A stretch of 64,000 nucleotides of DNA from Shinisaurus crocodilurus (GCA_021292165.1 CM037877.1:216173350-216237349), one strand, 5' to 3'; positions 1 through 12,115 are shown, counted from the stretch's first letter. The notes: generated from the sequence alone by a model not told the origin. Translations and numbers: made by a program.

Positions 1-2356
1 TATTCCAAATTTTCAAAATGGCACTTCTAACACAGTGATTATTAAATTCTACATTCACTTTAACTTTATCATACCACATGTACCCATGCCATCCAAATCT
101 CAAATCATATCCCTCTAAATCTAATAATCGACTATTTTTCAACAAAACCCATTCTTTGATCCATACTAAACAACAAGCAGCAAAATATAACTTCAGGTCA
201 GGTAGCCCCAACCCCCCTCTTTCTTTTGCATCCTGTAAAATCTTAAACTTAACCCGTGGCTTTTTCCCTTGCCATACAAATCTAGATATATCCTTCTGCC
301 ATTGTTTAAATGATATTTGCGATGTCACAATAGGAATAGTCTGAAACAAAAACAACATTCTAGGTAATACATTCATCTTGATTGTGGCTATTCTCCCCAA
401 AAGTGACAATTGAGCTTTATCCCATCTTTCTAAATCTTTTTTCATTTCATTCCAAGACTTTACATAATTATTTTGAAACAACATACAATTCTTATTTGTT
501 AATGTGATACCTAAATACTTTACTTTCTTTTCAACCTTAAAACCTGATTTATTTGACAATTTTATTTGATCCTGAATTTTCATATTTTTTGTTAATATCT
601 TTGTCTTTAGTTTATTAACCTTAAAACCAGCTACAGCACCAAACTCCTTCAATTTAACCATTAACGTTTCTATTCCTTTCAGAGGATCTTCCAAAGTTAA
701 CACCAAATCATCTGCGAAAGCTCTCAGCTTATAAGACTCTTTTTTAATTTTTATGCCTCCAATTCTATCATCTTGTCTTATATCTCTGTTCAATATTTCA
801 AGCACAAGAATAAACAACAAAGGTGATAATGGGCAACCTTGTCTTGTTCCTCTATGTATTCCACACGGTTTCGTCATATCGCCATTGACAATTATTTGTG
901 CTGTTTGCGAAGTATAAATTGACTTTATCCATTTTATAAAGTTATCTCCAAAATCCATTTCCTTCAGTACTTTAAATAGAAACCCCCAATTTAAATTGTC
1001 AAACGCTTTCTCTGCATCTAAGAAAATCAATGCAGCATGTTTTTCATTATGCTTTTCCAAGTATTCCAAAATATCTAAGACTGTTCTAACATTATCCCTC
1101 AGCTGTCTTTTAGGTAAAAAACCACATTGATCTTCATGAATAAATTCTTGAAGAATTATTTTTAATCTTTCCGCCAATATCATTGTAAACAGCTTGTAGT
1201 CATTATTCAGTAATGATATTGGTCTATAATTTCTTGTTAAGGTTAAGTCTTGTCCCTCTTTAGGTATTAATGTTATATTTGCCTCTTTCCATGTCTCCGG
1301 CATCCGGCCTCCTTGCAAAATAGAATTCATCGTTTTTTGTAAAGGTTGTATGAGTTCATCTTCAAATCTCTGATAGTATTTACCAGAAAGTCCATCCGGT
1401 CCTGGCGCCTTTCCTGGTTTAATCTTTTTTATAGCACCCACCAATTCACTTATTGTTATAGGACCATTCATAATATGTCTCTGTTCCTCTGTAATCTTAG
1501 GTAACTTTTGTTTTTCAATATATTCATCTATTTTTTCTGATGAAACATTATGTCCTTTATATAAATTCGAATAATAATAGTAAAATGATTTTTGTATCTC
1601 CTTATTGTCTGTTAATACTTTATCGCCCTCTTGTACTTTTATTATCATTTTCTTTTCTCTTTCTTTTCGCAATCTATAAGCCAACCATCTCCCAGGTTTG
1701 TTTGCAAATTCAAAGTTCCTCTGTTTCATATAATTCAATTTTATTTCCATTTCTCTTGTTGTTACCATAGATAACTGTTGTTGCAACATTTTAATCTGTT
1801 GGAAAATATTTGAGTTTCCTGGAGAGATCTTTAATTCTTCCTCCTTCTTTTTTATTTCCTCCAGAATTTTTTGCATTTTCTCTTGTCTCTTGGCCTTAAG
1901 TTGAGTATTATATTGTATAAAATAACCTCTAATAAAAGCTTTACTTGCATCCCAAACCATTCTCAGATCTGTACCCTTATCTAAGTTAATTTCAAAAAAT
2001 TCTTTTAGTTTCTTTTTACAATCTTCCAACACAGCTGTATTTTGTAATAACGTTTCATTTAATCTCCATCTAAAAACAGTGGATTTTCTTTTGCAAACCA
2101 TAGTCACAGGATTATGATCCGAGAAAGTCTTTGGTAAAATCTCTATTTTAGAAGTTTTAGTAACAAAGTCTTTAGTTGTCAGGAACATATCTATTCTCGA
2201 AAATGATCTGTGTCTCTCAGAAAAATAAGTATATTCCCTTGAATCACCATTCTTTTGCCTCCATAAGTCCACCAGTCTCAGATTTTCCATCAGATCAAAA
2301 AGGCTTTTTGGGAGTTTTCCTTGATACCTTGTAATATTTCTTTCTGAAGTTCTGTT
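1..2356 (-). mobile_element. L1 LINE, 5'-truncated, with open ORF2 leaving the window
   Basis: Read on the minus strand, the frame from 2356 down to base 2 has no stop codon (about 785 codons) and continues past the left edge. It encodes the end of an L1 endonuclease domain (DLWRQKNG, YTYFSERHRSFSRID, SDHNPV), then a reverse transcriptase with RGTRQGCPLSPLLF, the catalytic AFADDLV box and a YLGITLT segment, then the start of the C-terminal region (KLYFAACCLVWIKEW). The order and spacing match ORF2 of L1 LINEs. A TAG at 2357-2359 lies just upstream, where L1 similarity also ends inside the endonuclease domain. This is therefore a typical 5'-truncated copy that cannot encode a complete ORF2. 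The lack of any stop or frameshift over 2.3 kb of AT-rich sequence suggests a young insertion. Its 3' end lies outside the window. Confidence 0.9.
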
Positions 2357-2439
2357 CTATTTTGTTTTGTTAATTGTTATATGTTTGATATTATGTGTCT
2401 GTTTTATATAGAAATAAAAAAAAATTGGACAACCAAACA

Positions 2440-2640
2440 CTCTTATATCAAAATGAAATCCCCCCAAAAAAATTTGTACAGAGATTTTTAATTTAAGTCG
2501 TACTACAGTATTTGTATTGCAAGACGTCGCTTGTATATCAAGTAAAAAAATATTAAATAAATATTTTAAAAAATGCTTCTCTTGCAAAACACTCTCAAGC
2601 CAAGTTACTTGCAATCCAAGGTATTACTGTAGTTAGAACA
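2440..2640. mobile_element. Possible Tigger-like (Tc1/mariner) DNA transposon fragment
   Basis: On the minus strand the segment opens with a run resembling the TACAGTAATACCTTGG ends of Tigger-type elements. It continues with repeated 'gcaagt / cttgcaa' motifs that could pair with each other. No transposase coding is seen. The assignment rests on remembered similarity of the end and is weak. Confidence 0.3.
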
Positions 2641-3489
2641 ACTTTCTAATGTGCTTCTTTGACTAGAACAATTCCCTGACATCTGAGATTTTCTCTACAC
2701 ACACACACACCCGACAATTAAATCTTAGTACTTGTAGACATACCAGATGTATGGACATTGCATGCACTCTGGTATTGGAAGCAATTGGGTTCTACAGTAT
2801 CTCTCTCTCTCTCTCTCTCTCCCCTACCCACCACACAAACTATCACCTACTTGGCAACTTCCATTACATTGTTATTTGTTTGCTCTGTCTTCCATTTCCT
2901 TGGGGACACACTGGGATTCCTCATTAGAAAACTGGAGATCATTGCTACATCTTTGGAGTTAAGGTGTGGTATGGTTACCTTTTTTTTTATGATCAAAAGA
3001 AAATAACAAACCAACCCAGATTGTGAAACTAGGCTTTCACAGAAGTTATAGCCTATCCTTTAGCATTACCATAATGCTCATTCATTCTCTTAAATATATA
3101 GACTGGATAATATGTGTTAATACATTGGACCAGCATGAAGGCTCTTTTAGAAAAATAGAAATGATGGTCCAGTATTTAGGATACTGGCTCAAAACCATGA
3201 GAGAAATAAATTCACTTTCCTCATTCTGTCAGAGACTTCATAGGTAATGGTAGTCTGCAATATTCAAGGAACTTTCTCTGGTGAAATTAGCTATTTTAAC
3301 CTGGCTCAGAGAAACAAAGGCCTTCATAGGACTTTTGCTCACTGCTATTCATTCCATTGTTCCTCCTGTGATCCTAGGTTGTTCTTCTCTGAACTTCCAT
3401 CCCTATCTTCTGTTATTTGAATCTTCTGACCATGGCATCCCTCCTGTCCTGCACAGGCTTTGGCTACTCCTTGGACACTTGGACAATGG

Positions 3490-3551
<62 letters not shown>

Positions 3552-4184
3552 GGTAAGAATCATTGTTGGACAGATGGGAACTTGTGCAACAGTGACCTTG
3601 AACTTGCTTGTCAGGATTTCCACCCCTCCTTGGAAAACACCTTGTTGGTGCACTTGTAGGATAGCTGTGCAACATGATGCAATTGTAAGCGTAGACACAC
3701 ATATGACGTGGCTTGCATGCTTGTTGATGTCCCTTTAAGGTTGGTGACAGCTTAGCCAAGATGTCCTACGTCACCAGGGCTACACTATATAGACTGGAAT
3801 GTTTACAAACACTAAAGATCAAACAAAAGCTCAGCTGAGCCATATAACTTTATAACATGAAATCCTTAACAAAACAACAGATCAGCAGCCAGCTGTGTGC
3901 TTGTGTGTCTGCAGACATGAACAGCTATATGCCCTATCACAGTTATAAAGATTATGCAGGGACACTTTCCTCACCACAGGCCTTCCTTTGCAAAGGTGGC
4001 TGATAAGGCGGGGGAAGGCAATCGCTCCTAGGAATTTGTACTCAGTGATGAGCCAAATGAGTCTCAAGAAGTCAGGTTCACATAATGGCCAGAGGGGAAG
4101 CACCGGCTATTGAACAATATCCTAAATTCAGGAGTCACCTACATTATGTTTCTAGTTCACCACTAAGCTGATGTATGCTAATTA
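2641..4184. other. Intergenic, no gene seen
   Basis: There is no credible coding region here. The stretch contains a (CT)n run near 2800-2822 and a compound microsatellite listed separately. Short open frames over the microsatellite give only Ser/Leu or Arg/Glu dipeptide runs. Confidence 0.6.
3490..3553. repeat. Compound microsatellite (CT)n(CA)n(GA)n
   Basis: Three dinucleotide tracts follow each other without interruption: CT, then CA, then GA. The outer CT and GA tracts are complementary, so the block can fold back on itself around the CA centre. Confidence 0.95.
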
Positions 4185-4192
4185 CATACCCA

Positions 4193-4356
4193 CAGGGCCG
4201 GTGCAAGGCAGTTAGGTGCAGTTTGGTGCCCTAGGCAAGATCAGATATTGAGCGCCCCCCCTTCCCACTTGAGCCCTCCCTCCCTATTTCTGGTGCCCCC
4301 TTTAGCCCTGCGCCCTAGGCAGCTGCCTAGTTGGCCTAATGGTAGCACCGGCCCTG
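4193..4356. mobile_element. hAT-type MITE, 164 bp
   Basis: The element starts CAGGGCCGGTGC and ends GCACCGGCCCTG, a perfect 12-bp terminal inverted repeat beginning CAG, as in hAT elements. It is flanked by 8-bp target duplications that match at 7 of 8 bases (cataccca on the left, cataccct on the right). The interior is non-coding. Confidence 0.8.
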
Positions 4357-4554
4357 CATACCCTCCAACATTTCACAGATGAAAATAGGGACATACCGTA
4401 TGTGTGAATTTGTAAGAGGTATGGTTAAGCAACATGAAAGTGTGATCAAGAGGGTGTGGCCAGGCAACATGAGGGCATGGCCAAGGGTATGGCCAGGCAA
4501 CCAAAGGACATGGTCAAGTACAAAGGTTATTAGAGGAAACACGCAAAATCTTAT

Positions 4555-4830
4555 ATATTAGTTGATGATGCTAACCTTACTTCCTTCAAAGCTCACCTTT
4601 TGAAGCCTTTAACACAACCCTGTAATCCCCATAACCCCATGCCCTGTAACTCCTAATACATGTAACTGAATCAAATGGATATTCTTCCTTTGTTTGAGCC
4701 TGGCTCCATTTCTTCCTATGTTGTCTCCCAGTATCAAATTCTAGGCTGTATCAGGGCAGGGACTTATGTTCTTCTACTCTATAAAACACCATGCACATTG
4801 ATGTCTCTGTATATAATAATAACAGCAACA
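4555..4830 (+). mobile_element. L2/L3-type LINE 3'-end fragment
   Basis: The segment has the layout of the 3' end of the LINE at 44,700-45,510: a stretch reading 'cttcaaagctcacctttt..aagcctttaacacaaccc', a T-rich spacer, then 'gggcagggacttatgttct' and 'tataaaacaccatgcacattgatg'. No frame remains open. It is assigned by resemblance to that second copy. Confidence 0.5.
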
Positions 4831-5129
4831 ACTGGCTATTCAATATTCTGCTTGCTCTTTTGCTGTGGCAAGTAGTCCACAGGCTTACAGTTGATGGGCT
4901 ACATAGTGGAACAGTGAATTGCACAAACACTTCATCAAGAGGCAATCTGTAATGAGCACTGAACTTGCCACATGGACAGGGGGAATTTTTGTTTATGTTG
5001 ATTGATCTTGATTGTCTGCAGAGAGTTACAATGATACTATTGAGCTAGATTTTTAAAAAATGGGTCATCTTAACCTATACTCTGACTTTGTAAGGTGCCA
5101 CCTTTTTGTGTGTCTTGCAGTATAATCTA

Positions 5130-5215
5130 ATGCATGCCTACTCAGAAGTAAGGCACATTGAATTCTATTGGACTTACTCCCAGTAAGTGTACATAGGACT
5201 GCAGCCACAGTTTCC
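5130..5215. repeat. Short interspersed repeat (SAGTAAG family), copy 1
   Basis: About 85 bp with a central near-palindrome: 'ctcagaagtaag...attgaattc...ggacttactcccagtaagtg'. Related copies occur at about 6757-6840, 36,795-36,885, 37,385-37,460 and 43,105-43,175. All keep the AGTAAG / CTTACT arms around an ATTCAATGG core, so this is a repeat family in this genome. Its class is unknown to me. Confidence 0.55.
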
Positions 5216-5250
5216 TTGTTCTATAGAATTGATAAAATATGTACCTTTAT

Positions 5251-5251
5251 A

Positions 5252-5289
<38 letters not shown>
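5251..5289. repeat. (TG)n(TA)n microsatellite
   Basis: A TG run passes directly into a TA run. Confidence 0.9.
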
Positions 5290-5599
5290 GCCATAGAGAT
5301 TATGCATCCAATGACTACAAATACCTAGCTTCTTTACTCAGATATGGGGACAAGTGATTTTATATGGGGGGGGAGAGAAGAAAACAAAAGAAATTGCACA
5401 TCTCACCTACACTGCAGCCATGGTTTATCAGACTCGGCCATCAAGTAGTTTAAATGTGGACACTGAATCACCATTTTGCTTGGTTGACCTGTATACGATC
5501 AGTCAGGCGATCACTCGTGACCGAGTAAGATTGTCTTCCAGGATAAAAAAGAAAATTTACAAAAAGGAGATTTTAAAAGGAGGAAAATTCTAAAGAAAA

Positions 5600-6605
5600 T
5601 TGTGTAGACTCTAGCAATGGGTCCGTAAGTGACTGTGGAGGCCAATTCTAGATCCACACAGCTTCCCACAGTGAGGACACAGGTTACCAGATGGAAGATG
5701 GCCTTGTAAAGGATTCATTTGACGTGCTTTTCGCTTAGCACGTTTCTCCCTTTCACCTTGCACTCTAGCTTCTTCAAAAGTCCATAGAACCTTTGTGAAA
5801 GGCCAACCTCCAGTTAGATCATTCATGGGCCAGAGCTTCCCAGTTTTTGATGTTTATATTGCATTTTTTTAGATTAGCCTTAAGAACATCTTTAAGCCTC
5901 TTATATTGACCACCGATATTCCGCTTTCCATCCTTGAGTTGGGAATAAAGTAACTGCTTTGGGAGACGGCAGTCAGGCATTCGAACAACATGACCGGTCC
6001 ACTGAAGTTGGCGTTGAAGGATCATTTTTTCAATGCTAGTAGTCTTTGCTTCTTCCAGTACACTGACATTTGTTCGCCTATCTTCCCAAGTAATTCGCAG
6101 GATTTTCCGGAGGCAACGTTGATGAAATCTTTCAAGGAGTTGGAGGTGACGTTTATAGATAGTCCATGTTTCGCAGGCATACAATAAAGTTGGTAATACA
6201 ATGGCTTCATAAACCAGTGTTTTGGTCTTCTTACAAATATCCCGATCCTCGAACACTCTATGTTTCATTCGAGAAAACGCAGCACTTGCGGAGCTCAAAC
6301 GATGCTGGATTTCACTGTCGATGTTAGCTGTAACAGAAAGATAGCTGCCAAGATAGAGAAAATGATCGACATTTTCCAGTATTGTCCCACCAAGCTGGAT
6401 AGATGGCATCACCAAAGGGTTAGCTTGCACTTGCTGATGAAGCACTTTGGTTTTTTTGATGTTAAGTGAGAGACCAAGTTTTCCGTATGCTTCTGCAAAA
6501 GCATTTAGGATAGTTTGGAGATCATCCTCTGAATGCGATATGACTGTACTGTGACTGCACATGTAGCTCGCTCCTACACATATTCTGTGCTCACTGACCA
6601 CACCT
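5600..6605 (-). mobile_element. Non-LTR retrotransposon C-terminal fragment with zinc knuckle, decayed
   Basis: On the minus strand a 260-codon frame (6601 to 5819) encodes the end of a reverse transcriptase. It shows LGLSLNIKKTKVL, FLYLGSYLS, SSASAAFSRMKHRVF, YEAIVLPTLLYACETWT and RFHQRCLRKILRITWEDRRTN. After a stop, a second frame (5826 to 5611) ends in a C2H2-like finger, CPHCGKLCGSRIGLHSHLRTHC. The two parts belong to one protein. A CGA to TGA change after LAHE and one extra T shortly downstream separate them. The palm domain with the FADD box is missing, so the copy is 5'-truncated. The C-terminal finger suggests an I/Ingi/Vingi-like or related clade, but I cannot fix the clade without a tree. 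Confidence 0.85.
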
Positions 6606-6609
6606 GTGG

Positions 6610-7580
6610 CTTACAGCTAAAGACTGAGTTGAGAACCACTGTCCTAGGCTCTGTTCTTAAGCTGACAAGGCTCACACAGCACCTTTGACTTACCAAATTT
6701 TCTCACCTCTTTACTGCAGCTATTTCAGAATGACCATCATCTAATTAAAGCAGCAGTCCTCTGTATGCTTACTTGGGAGTAAGCCCTATAGAATTCAGTG
6801 GGATTTATTTCCAAGGAACCTTGCACGAGATCAGGCTGCGAATTGTCAAAGGCTGACAGCAGCTGGTTACAATGCTACTGCATCACTCCAGTGCAGCACA
6901 GTGAAACAGAGAAGCAGACCGTGACACAGAGATGTTTTGTAAACAACAGACTTTTAAATAAAGATTTTTAAAATGGTTGAGCTAGAGCATGTATGGAAAA
7001 AGTCCCCACTGGCGCCAGCCGAGCTTCATTGTTGTTATGCTCACCACAACTTTGAAATGTCTCTGCAGTCTTTCTCAGAGTCCCTTCTTTAACTGTATAT
7101 ACCCCTCAACCATGACTGTATATCAGGAACACTACTCTACAACAGAATAAAGGTGTCAACTCTAAAAGTGTTTGGACCAGTAGCACTTCATTGGTAGAAA
7201 TCACAAACTTCAGTCAAATTGTAATTTATGCAGCCTACTTAATGATATACACAGCCCTGACAAAACTCAGTTGCTACTGCTGTTCTTCCATCCTGCCAGG
7301 CCAACCCTGATAGATTAACTGTGGTTTTCCTGTGAACTCCTCCGTCATACTAAGTAGTCGTTTTGTCATCTGTTTCCATAGCAACCATTCTAGCACCTGC
7401 AACAATGTCAGCACTTAAGCGACCAAAGTAAACTGTCCAACCTTGCATTAATGAGCATTTTTTAAAGAAAATTAGTTCTCCCCGACCACAAGGAACCAAT
7501 GGTATTAGCAGAGCGACAGAGCAATCCTTTACATGTCTACTAAGAACTAAGTCCCACTGACTTGTGAGACTTACTCCCAT
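6610..7580. other. Intergenic, no gene seen
   Basis: Only an SAGTAAG-family copy at about 6757-6840 is recognisable. I see no host coding sequence. Confidence 0.5.
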
Positions 7581-7584
7581 ATAG

Positions 7585-7691
7585 CAGGGGTACAATCCTA
7601 TGCACATTTAGACAGGAAAAAGCATAGCTGTCTGGGGGATGCTGGGTGTTGTAGGACTTTTTTCTGTCTATGCATAGGATTGCATCCTTAA
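7585..7691. mobile_element. Palindromic Harbinger-like MITE
   Basis: The segment runs from 'ggggtacaatcctatgcaca' to 'atgcataggattgcatcc', long inverted ends of the family described at 8126-8253. The inner arms (acaggaaaaag / cttttttctgt) also pair. Confidence 0.65.
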
Positions 7692-8125
7692 TGTCTTTTC
7701 ACTGCACATACTAATGTCTGCTCACAATCTTTAAAAATGATGAAGGTGGGTAAGCCAGTATCTAAGGGATGATTCACTGAGCACACACACTGGTGTAGTC
7801 AGGCCAGGCTGGTGTTGTCCTTGACCCATGGTAACTACAAAGAACTGGGAAATGAATCAGACTTCTAGAGTGGTTGTGTGGGAGTCTGAAAGCAGGGCTC
7901 AAATTCATTACTAGGCTACAGTCCCTCCAAATGACCTTGAATATATGGCTAGTATCAGAGACTCAATCTACTTGGGAAGAAATCCTTTTGATATCAACTG
8001 AAGTTTCAAAGAAGCGTATTAAAGGATTAAAGGATAAGCATATTAAAGGTATATCTTCTCCCCAGTTCTTCCTTCTGTGGAATGGAGATAACTGCCAATG
8101 TATCTTGTGGGGAAAAATACACTAA

Positions 8126-8253
8126 GGGTACAATCCTATGCATGGTTAGACAGAAAAAAGTCCTACAACTCCCAGCATTCCCCAGCCAGCCAGCTGGGGA
8201 ATGCTGGGAGTTGTAGGACTTTTTCCTGTCTAAACATGCATAGGATTGCAACT
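8126..8253. mobile_element. Palindromic Harbinger-like MITE, 128 bp
   Basis: Almost the whole element is a hairpin. One arm runs gggtacaatcctatgcatg, ttagacag, aaaaagtcctacaactccc; the other is its near-complement ending gcataggattgcaact. TAA occurs on each side, a 3-bp TWA duplication as made by PIF/Harbinger elements. Other copies are at 7585, 28,045-28,105, 51,107 and 54,892. Confidence 0.75.
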
Positions 8254-8982
8254 TAAATGTTGCAAGACAATCAGACATTATCCAAACATGGGGATTGGAG
8301 AGTGTTGCAGGATGGATAGATAGATATGGATATGGATATGGATCATCATACTAACGGAAACTATGTGTAGGGTTACATAAGCATTGGGTTACACAGGAGG
8401 AGACATACCATAAATTTTTGATGAAAAATCATTTTTGGGTAAGCGAGGTTTTAGGGATGGTGTCTTCATGTTCTGTACAGCACCTAGTGCACTGCTGAAG
8501 CAATAGCTCTCTATTCACATATGATTCCAATCATGTGAAGGGAGAGAGTGGGACGGCGCTTGGTGGCCCCATCCCTTAGTCGTGTCCCCATCGCCCATCG
8601 TGTCCCCTTGGCCCTATCGCTTTCCAAGGGTTGGAGGGCTGAATTTCTGCAGTGGGGAGCACTCTGTGCTCATGTAGTCTCCCCACGCAATCTAGAATCC
8701 TGACATTGCATATAAATGACTTTAAATAATAAATATATATATTATCTTTATTAAAGAGTGTTGAACACCAGCAAGGCTTCCCACACACGCATCACCCCAC
8801 AGCAATTCCTATTGCATGGACATTTGATTTTCTTAAAATACATTATTATTTTAATATACTGTATTTGCTTAGAATACTACAGAGCCTTTGAAGGTTCTGT
8901 AGTGCACATCTCCCGATTGCGTGTGTGTGCATGTGTACACAATGTATACACAATGTGTAGGTGTGTGTGTGTGTAATACAGG

Positions 8983-9145
8983 CCTGTGGCTTACGCTGGC
9001 TCAGCTTGTCTGAGCGTGGAAAGCGAAGCAGGGTCAGGCCTGGTTATTACTTGGATGGGAGACCCCTCCTCTAGTTTCCTGCATTGAGCAGGGGGTTGGA
9101 CTCGATAGCCTTGTAGGCTCCTTCCAACTCTATGATCTATGAAAT

Positions 9146-9190
<45 letters not shown>
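8983..9190 (+). mobile_element. 5S-rRNA-derived SINE with CR1-like 3' tail
   Basis: The head resembles 5S rRNA: a 5' part 'ggcctgtggcttacgctgg', then 'gaagcagggtcaggcctgg' and 'tacttggatgggagacc', covering the internal pol III control region. It joins 'gagcagggggttggactcga' and 'ccttccaactctatgatct', the typical 3' end of CR1 LINEs. A (TG)n tract follows at 9148-9190. Minus-strand copies are at 23,862, 29,932 and 42,896. It is not a 5S gene: the 3' part of 5S is replaced by the tail. Confidence 0.85.
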
Positions 9191-9191
<1 letters not shown>

Positions 9192-10015
9192 CTCCAACAC
9201 ACACCTCACCATGGAACAAGATTGTCTCCTACACAGCCAGCCAAATCCACAGTGACTGGTTCCGGAGCGGATGATGCCAGCTGAGCATTCTCAGCAGACC
9301 TTGGCCCTGGAACAAGTACCCCAGACTTCGTGCTAGGCTGAGGGAAAGCAGCAACAGCAGCCCACTTGTTTGCCCTCAACCCTCCAGACTGCCTTGGTGA
9401 ACTGAGGGCCAGCCATGGCACTCTGCCAGGGTTATTCCCAGAAACATGTGGAAAGCATGAGGGAGGCACGGGATCCATTTGCCACCTCCCATATTTTTCT
9501 ACAATGGTAAGAGATGCCTACGCTTAGTAAGCTCGCACTCTTGCCCCCGCCATCCCCTTTCCGCCTTCAGAATCCACTATGCTCCTCACCCTTGTACTAC
9601 TAAAAGGAAAGCACAATCTTTTTGGATTGGAGTCTCCCACACACTGGACAATAACCCCTCCCTTCCCATGTTATGTTGTTCCTTTTGAACTTTTGCTTGG
9701 ATTTAAAAGCAATGCTGTCAAAAGCTAGCTCTAGTCATGTATCATCACAATTTATCCAGCTTAGAATGCACACCAGTTTTTGATGAGTTGTGGTGATGAG
9801 GCAGAACAAAACAAATTGCTCTGAGGTTTCGTTACTCTGCCCAGAGATTCTGTAAACATCATAGATTTGGCATGTGTATGCAGTTCACTGTACATGATGC
9901 ACACATCTCATTCTCTGCATGTACTTAGTACTATAGTACTACAGTGACTGCACTACAGGGAAGTTTGTTTGAGCAGGGAAAGGTTTTCACTCTGTTTCCT
10001 CTGAGCACAGGAGAG
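9191..10015. other. Intergenic, no gene seen
   Basis: There is no repeat or gene that I recognise in this stretch. Confidence 0.5.
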
Positions 10016-10023
10016 CTTTAGGG

Positions 10024-10161
10024 CAGGGATGGGGAACGTACGGCTCTCCAGATGTTGTTGGACTGCAACTCCCATCAGCACTCACCACTGGCTATGCTGC
10101 CTACGGCTGATGGGAGTTGCAGTCTGCCAACATCTGCAGGCCCACATGTTCCGCACCCCTG
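10024..10161. mobile_element. hAT-type MITE, 138 bp
   Basis: It starts CAGGGATGGGGAACG and ends TTCCGCACCCCTG, with inner arms 'actgcaactcccatcagc' and 'gctgatgggagttgcagt'. The flanking octamers ctttaggg and ttttagga match at 6 of 8 positions. Confidence 0.75.
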
Positions 10162-10169
10162 TTTTAGGA

Positions 10170-11615
10170 GTTATGCATAAGAAATTTTGTAAGACCAGAG
10201 TCTAATCTTTCCCTGGACTAAAACGCAGTTCTTCAAATTCTTGCTAAATTCTGAGTGAGTCATTCATATGCTGTGCTCACAAAGAGCACGTAGCGAAAGG
10301 AGCTCTCATTTCCTCACAAGCATGTGTGCTCTTCAGCAAGCAGCTTCCAGGACTGGGTATTACTCACAAGTCTGTGTGTAGAGAAATCGCTTCCTATAAC
10401 TGACTCTACAAACTCTATGGGCTTCAGTTAATTCTTCAGTGTCACGTGCTTCTGGATGTCAAACTGTGATTCAGGGAATCCTGAGAGAACTTCAATGAGA
10501 ATATCAATGATGGCAGGCAAGCTTCCCTGAAAGACAGGTTGCCTACTGCTTCCTAGGGTGGCCACTTACACATTACCAAAAAGGTGGCCAAAAAAAGGGT
10601 GATGATCTGCATAAAATTTGCATATGCTAATTTATACATACAGATGCAAATTTAGTAATGATTACTATAATTGAAGTACAAATGCAATAGAGCTCACCAA
10701 AGGCAAGGTACAGAAGACTGTGACCAGGTGACCTATGTAGATGCTCAGTTTTTTGCTGTCCCGGTGCTAACTGTTGATGGACAACGTCAAGGCCCCTGCT
10801 CTCCTTTCTTATGTTTTTTTAGAGGACTGTCCTCTGCAAAGTAGTACACACAGCCACCCTACAATGTGCAGTCACATGGGAGTGTTCGGCCTAGATTAGA
10901 GTTCACTCTGAAGTTCATGCAGGGCAATTTCGATGCCCAAAGGTTCTGGGCAGGGTTCCATGTGAACTGCTGTGCACCTTAGAATAAGCCCTAGATACTT
11001 CTGCAAGGGCAGTATCCTCAGGCAGCTGCCAAGGGCCCATAGCTGCTGTTGCCTCTGCCCTGGGATCTTTCTTCCATTGAGAGGCTGATGAGTGCTGGGT
11101 GTCTGCCACTGTAATTGCCTGCAATGCCCCAAAGAGCTGTGTGGAGATCAAGAATGATTGGGGATTGATCCTGGAAACAATCACTAAAAATAATAGTTTT
11201 AATCCTTTTCCTCAGTCACCAAGCATTGGGTTTGTTAAAAGGAATGTTGCTCTTGTGGGAAATTTAGTAACAGCTAGAATATGTATAGCTGAAAATTAAG
11301 AATCAGTGGGTAGTATCCAATGGGGCCGCTGCACTCCTGCCAATTCCATTGCAAAAGCAGGACCCACCACTTGCGCAAGAGTGATTTAGCTTCATACAGC
11401 AAGCCCTGAAATGAGCAGAAATTCTTGTTTCCAGATTGGGACAGGTCAGCAGAGCTCTGTTATGGGAGCTCTGCTGACCCGACCAGTTCCAGAACGTGCT
11501 AAATCCCCAATGTGCTAATGATGGGTCCCACTGGCGCTTCGGCAGCATTGGATACTGTCCAGTAAATATTTCTTTAAAAATGGGTGGTGGCCAAAATCAT
11601 GGAAATTGAATTTAT
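10170..11615. other. Intergenic, no gene seen
   Basis: Unique-looking sequence with no coding region or repeat family that I can name. Confidence 0.5.
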
Positions 11616-11619
11616 GAAT

Positions 11620-12115
11620 AGACTAATGGCTCTAAACTGAAGCTTATTCCAGACAAGATAGAGGTGCTCCTTTTCAGGAGAGAGATCAGCTCTGGACTGG
11701 AGATTCAGCCTGTTGTGAATGGGGTAGCATTCCCTAAGTTTGTTGTTTGGGGTCTCCCTGGATCTGGCCTTACATCTGGATGCCCAAATAACAGCTGAAG
11801 CCAGGGGTAACTTTGCCCAGCTTCAACTGGTGTGCCAGCTGTGCCCATATTCCTGAAAAGAGCCAATCTGATCCCGGTAACATATGTCTTGGTTACATCC
11901 AGGTCGGATTACTACAATGCGCTATGCATGGGACTATCTTTGCAGAGTCTTCAAAAATTTCAGTTGTCTCAGAACGTGGTAGCAAGAATGTTAACGGGGG
12001 CTGGCACATGGGATCATATTACAAGTTACAACTATTCTTCAGCAGATGCACCGGTTGCCAATTCAAAGTGTTGGGGATTATCTTTAAAGCCCTGGACCAT
12101 CCTACCCACTAAGAC
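11620..12115 (+). mobile_element. L2-type LINE fragment (C-terminal region)
   Basis: Broken + strand frames give 'PDKIEVLLFR', 'LVTSRSDYYNALCMGL', 'FQLSQNVVARMLTG' and 'WDHIT'. These match the order of the L2 C-terminal region: the NPDKTEVLL motif, then SRLDYCNALY, LQLVQNAAARLLTG and HITP. Multiple stops and indels mark it as old. Confidence 0.75.

Noticed and set aside
8983..9110. 5S rRNA gene
   Set aside because: The 5S similarity stops after the gggagacc motif and passes into a CR1-like 3' end, so it is a SINE.
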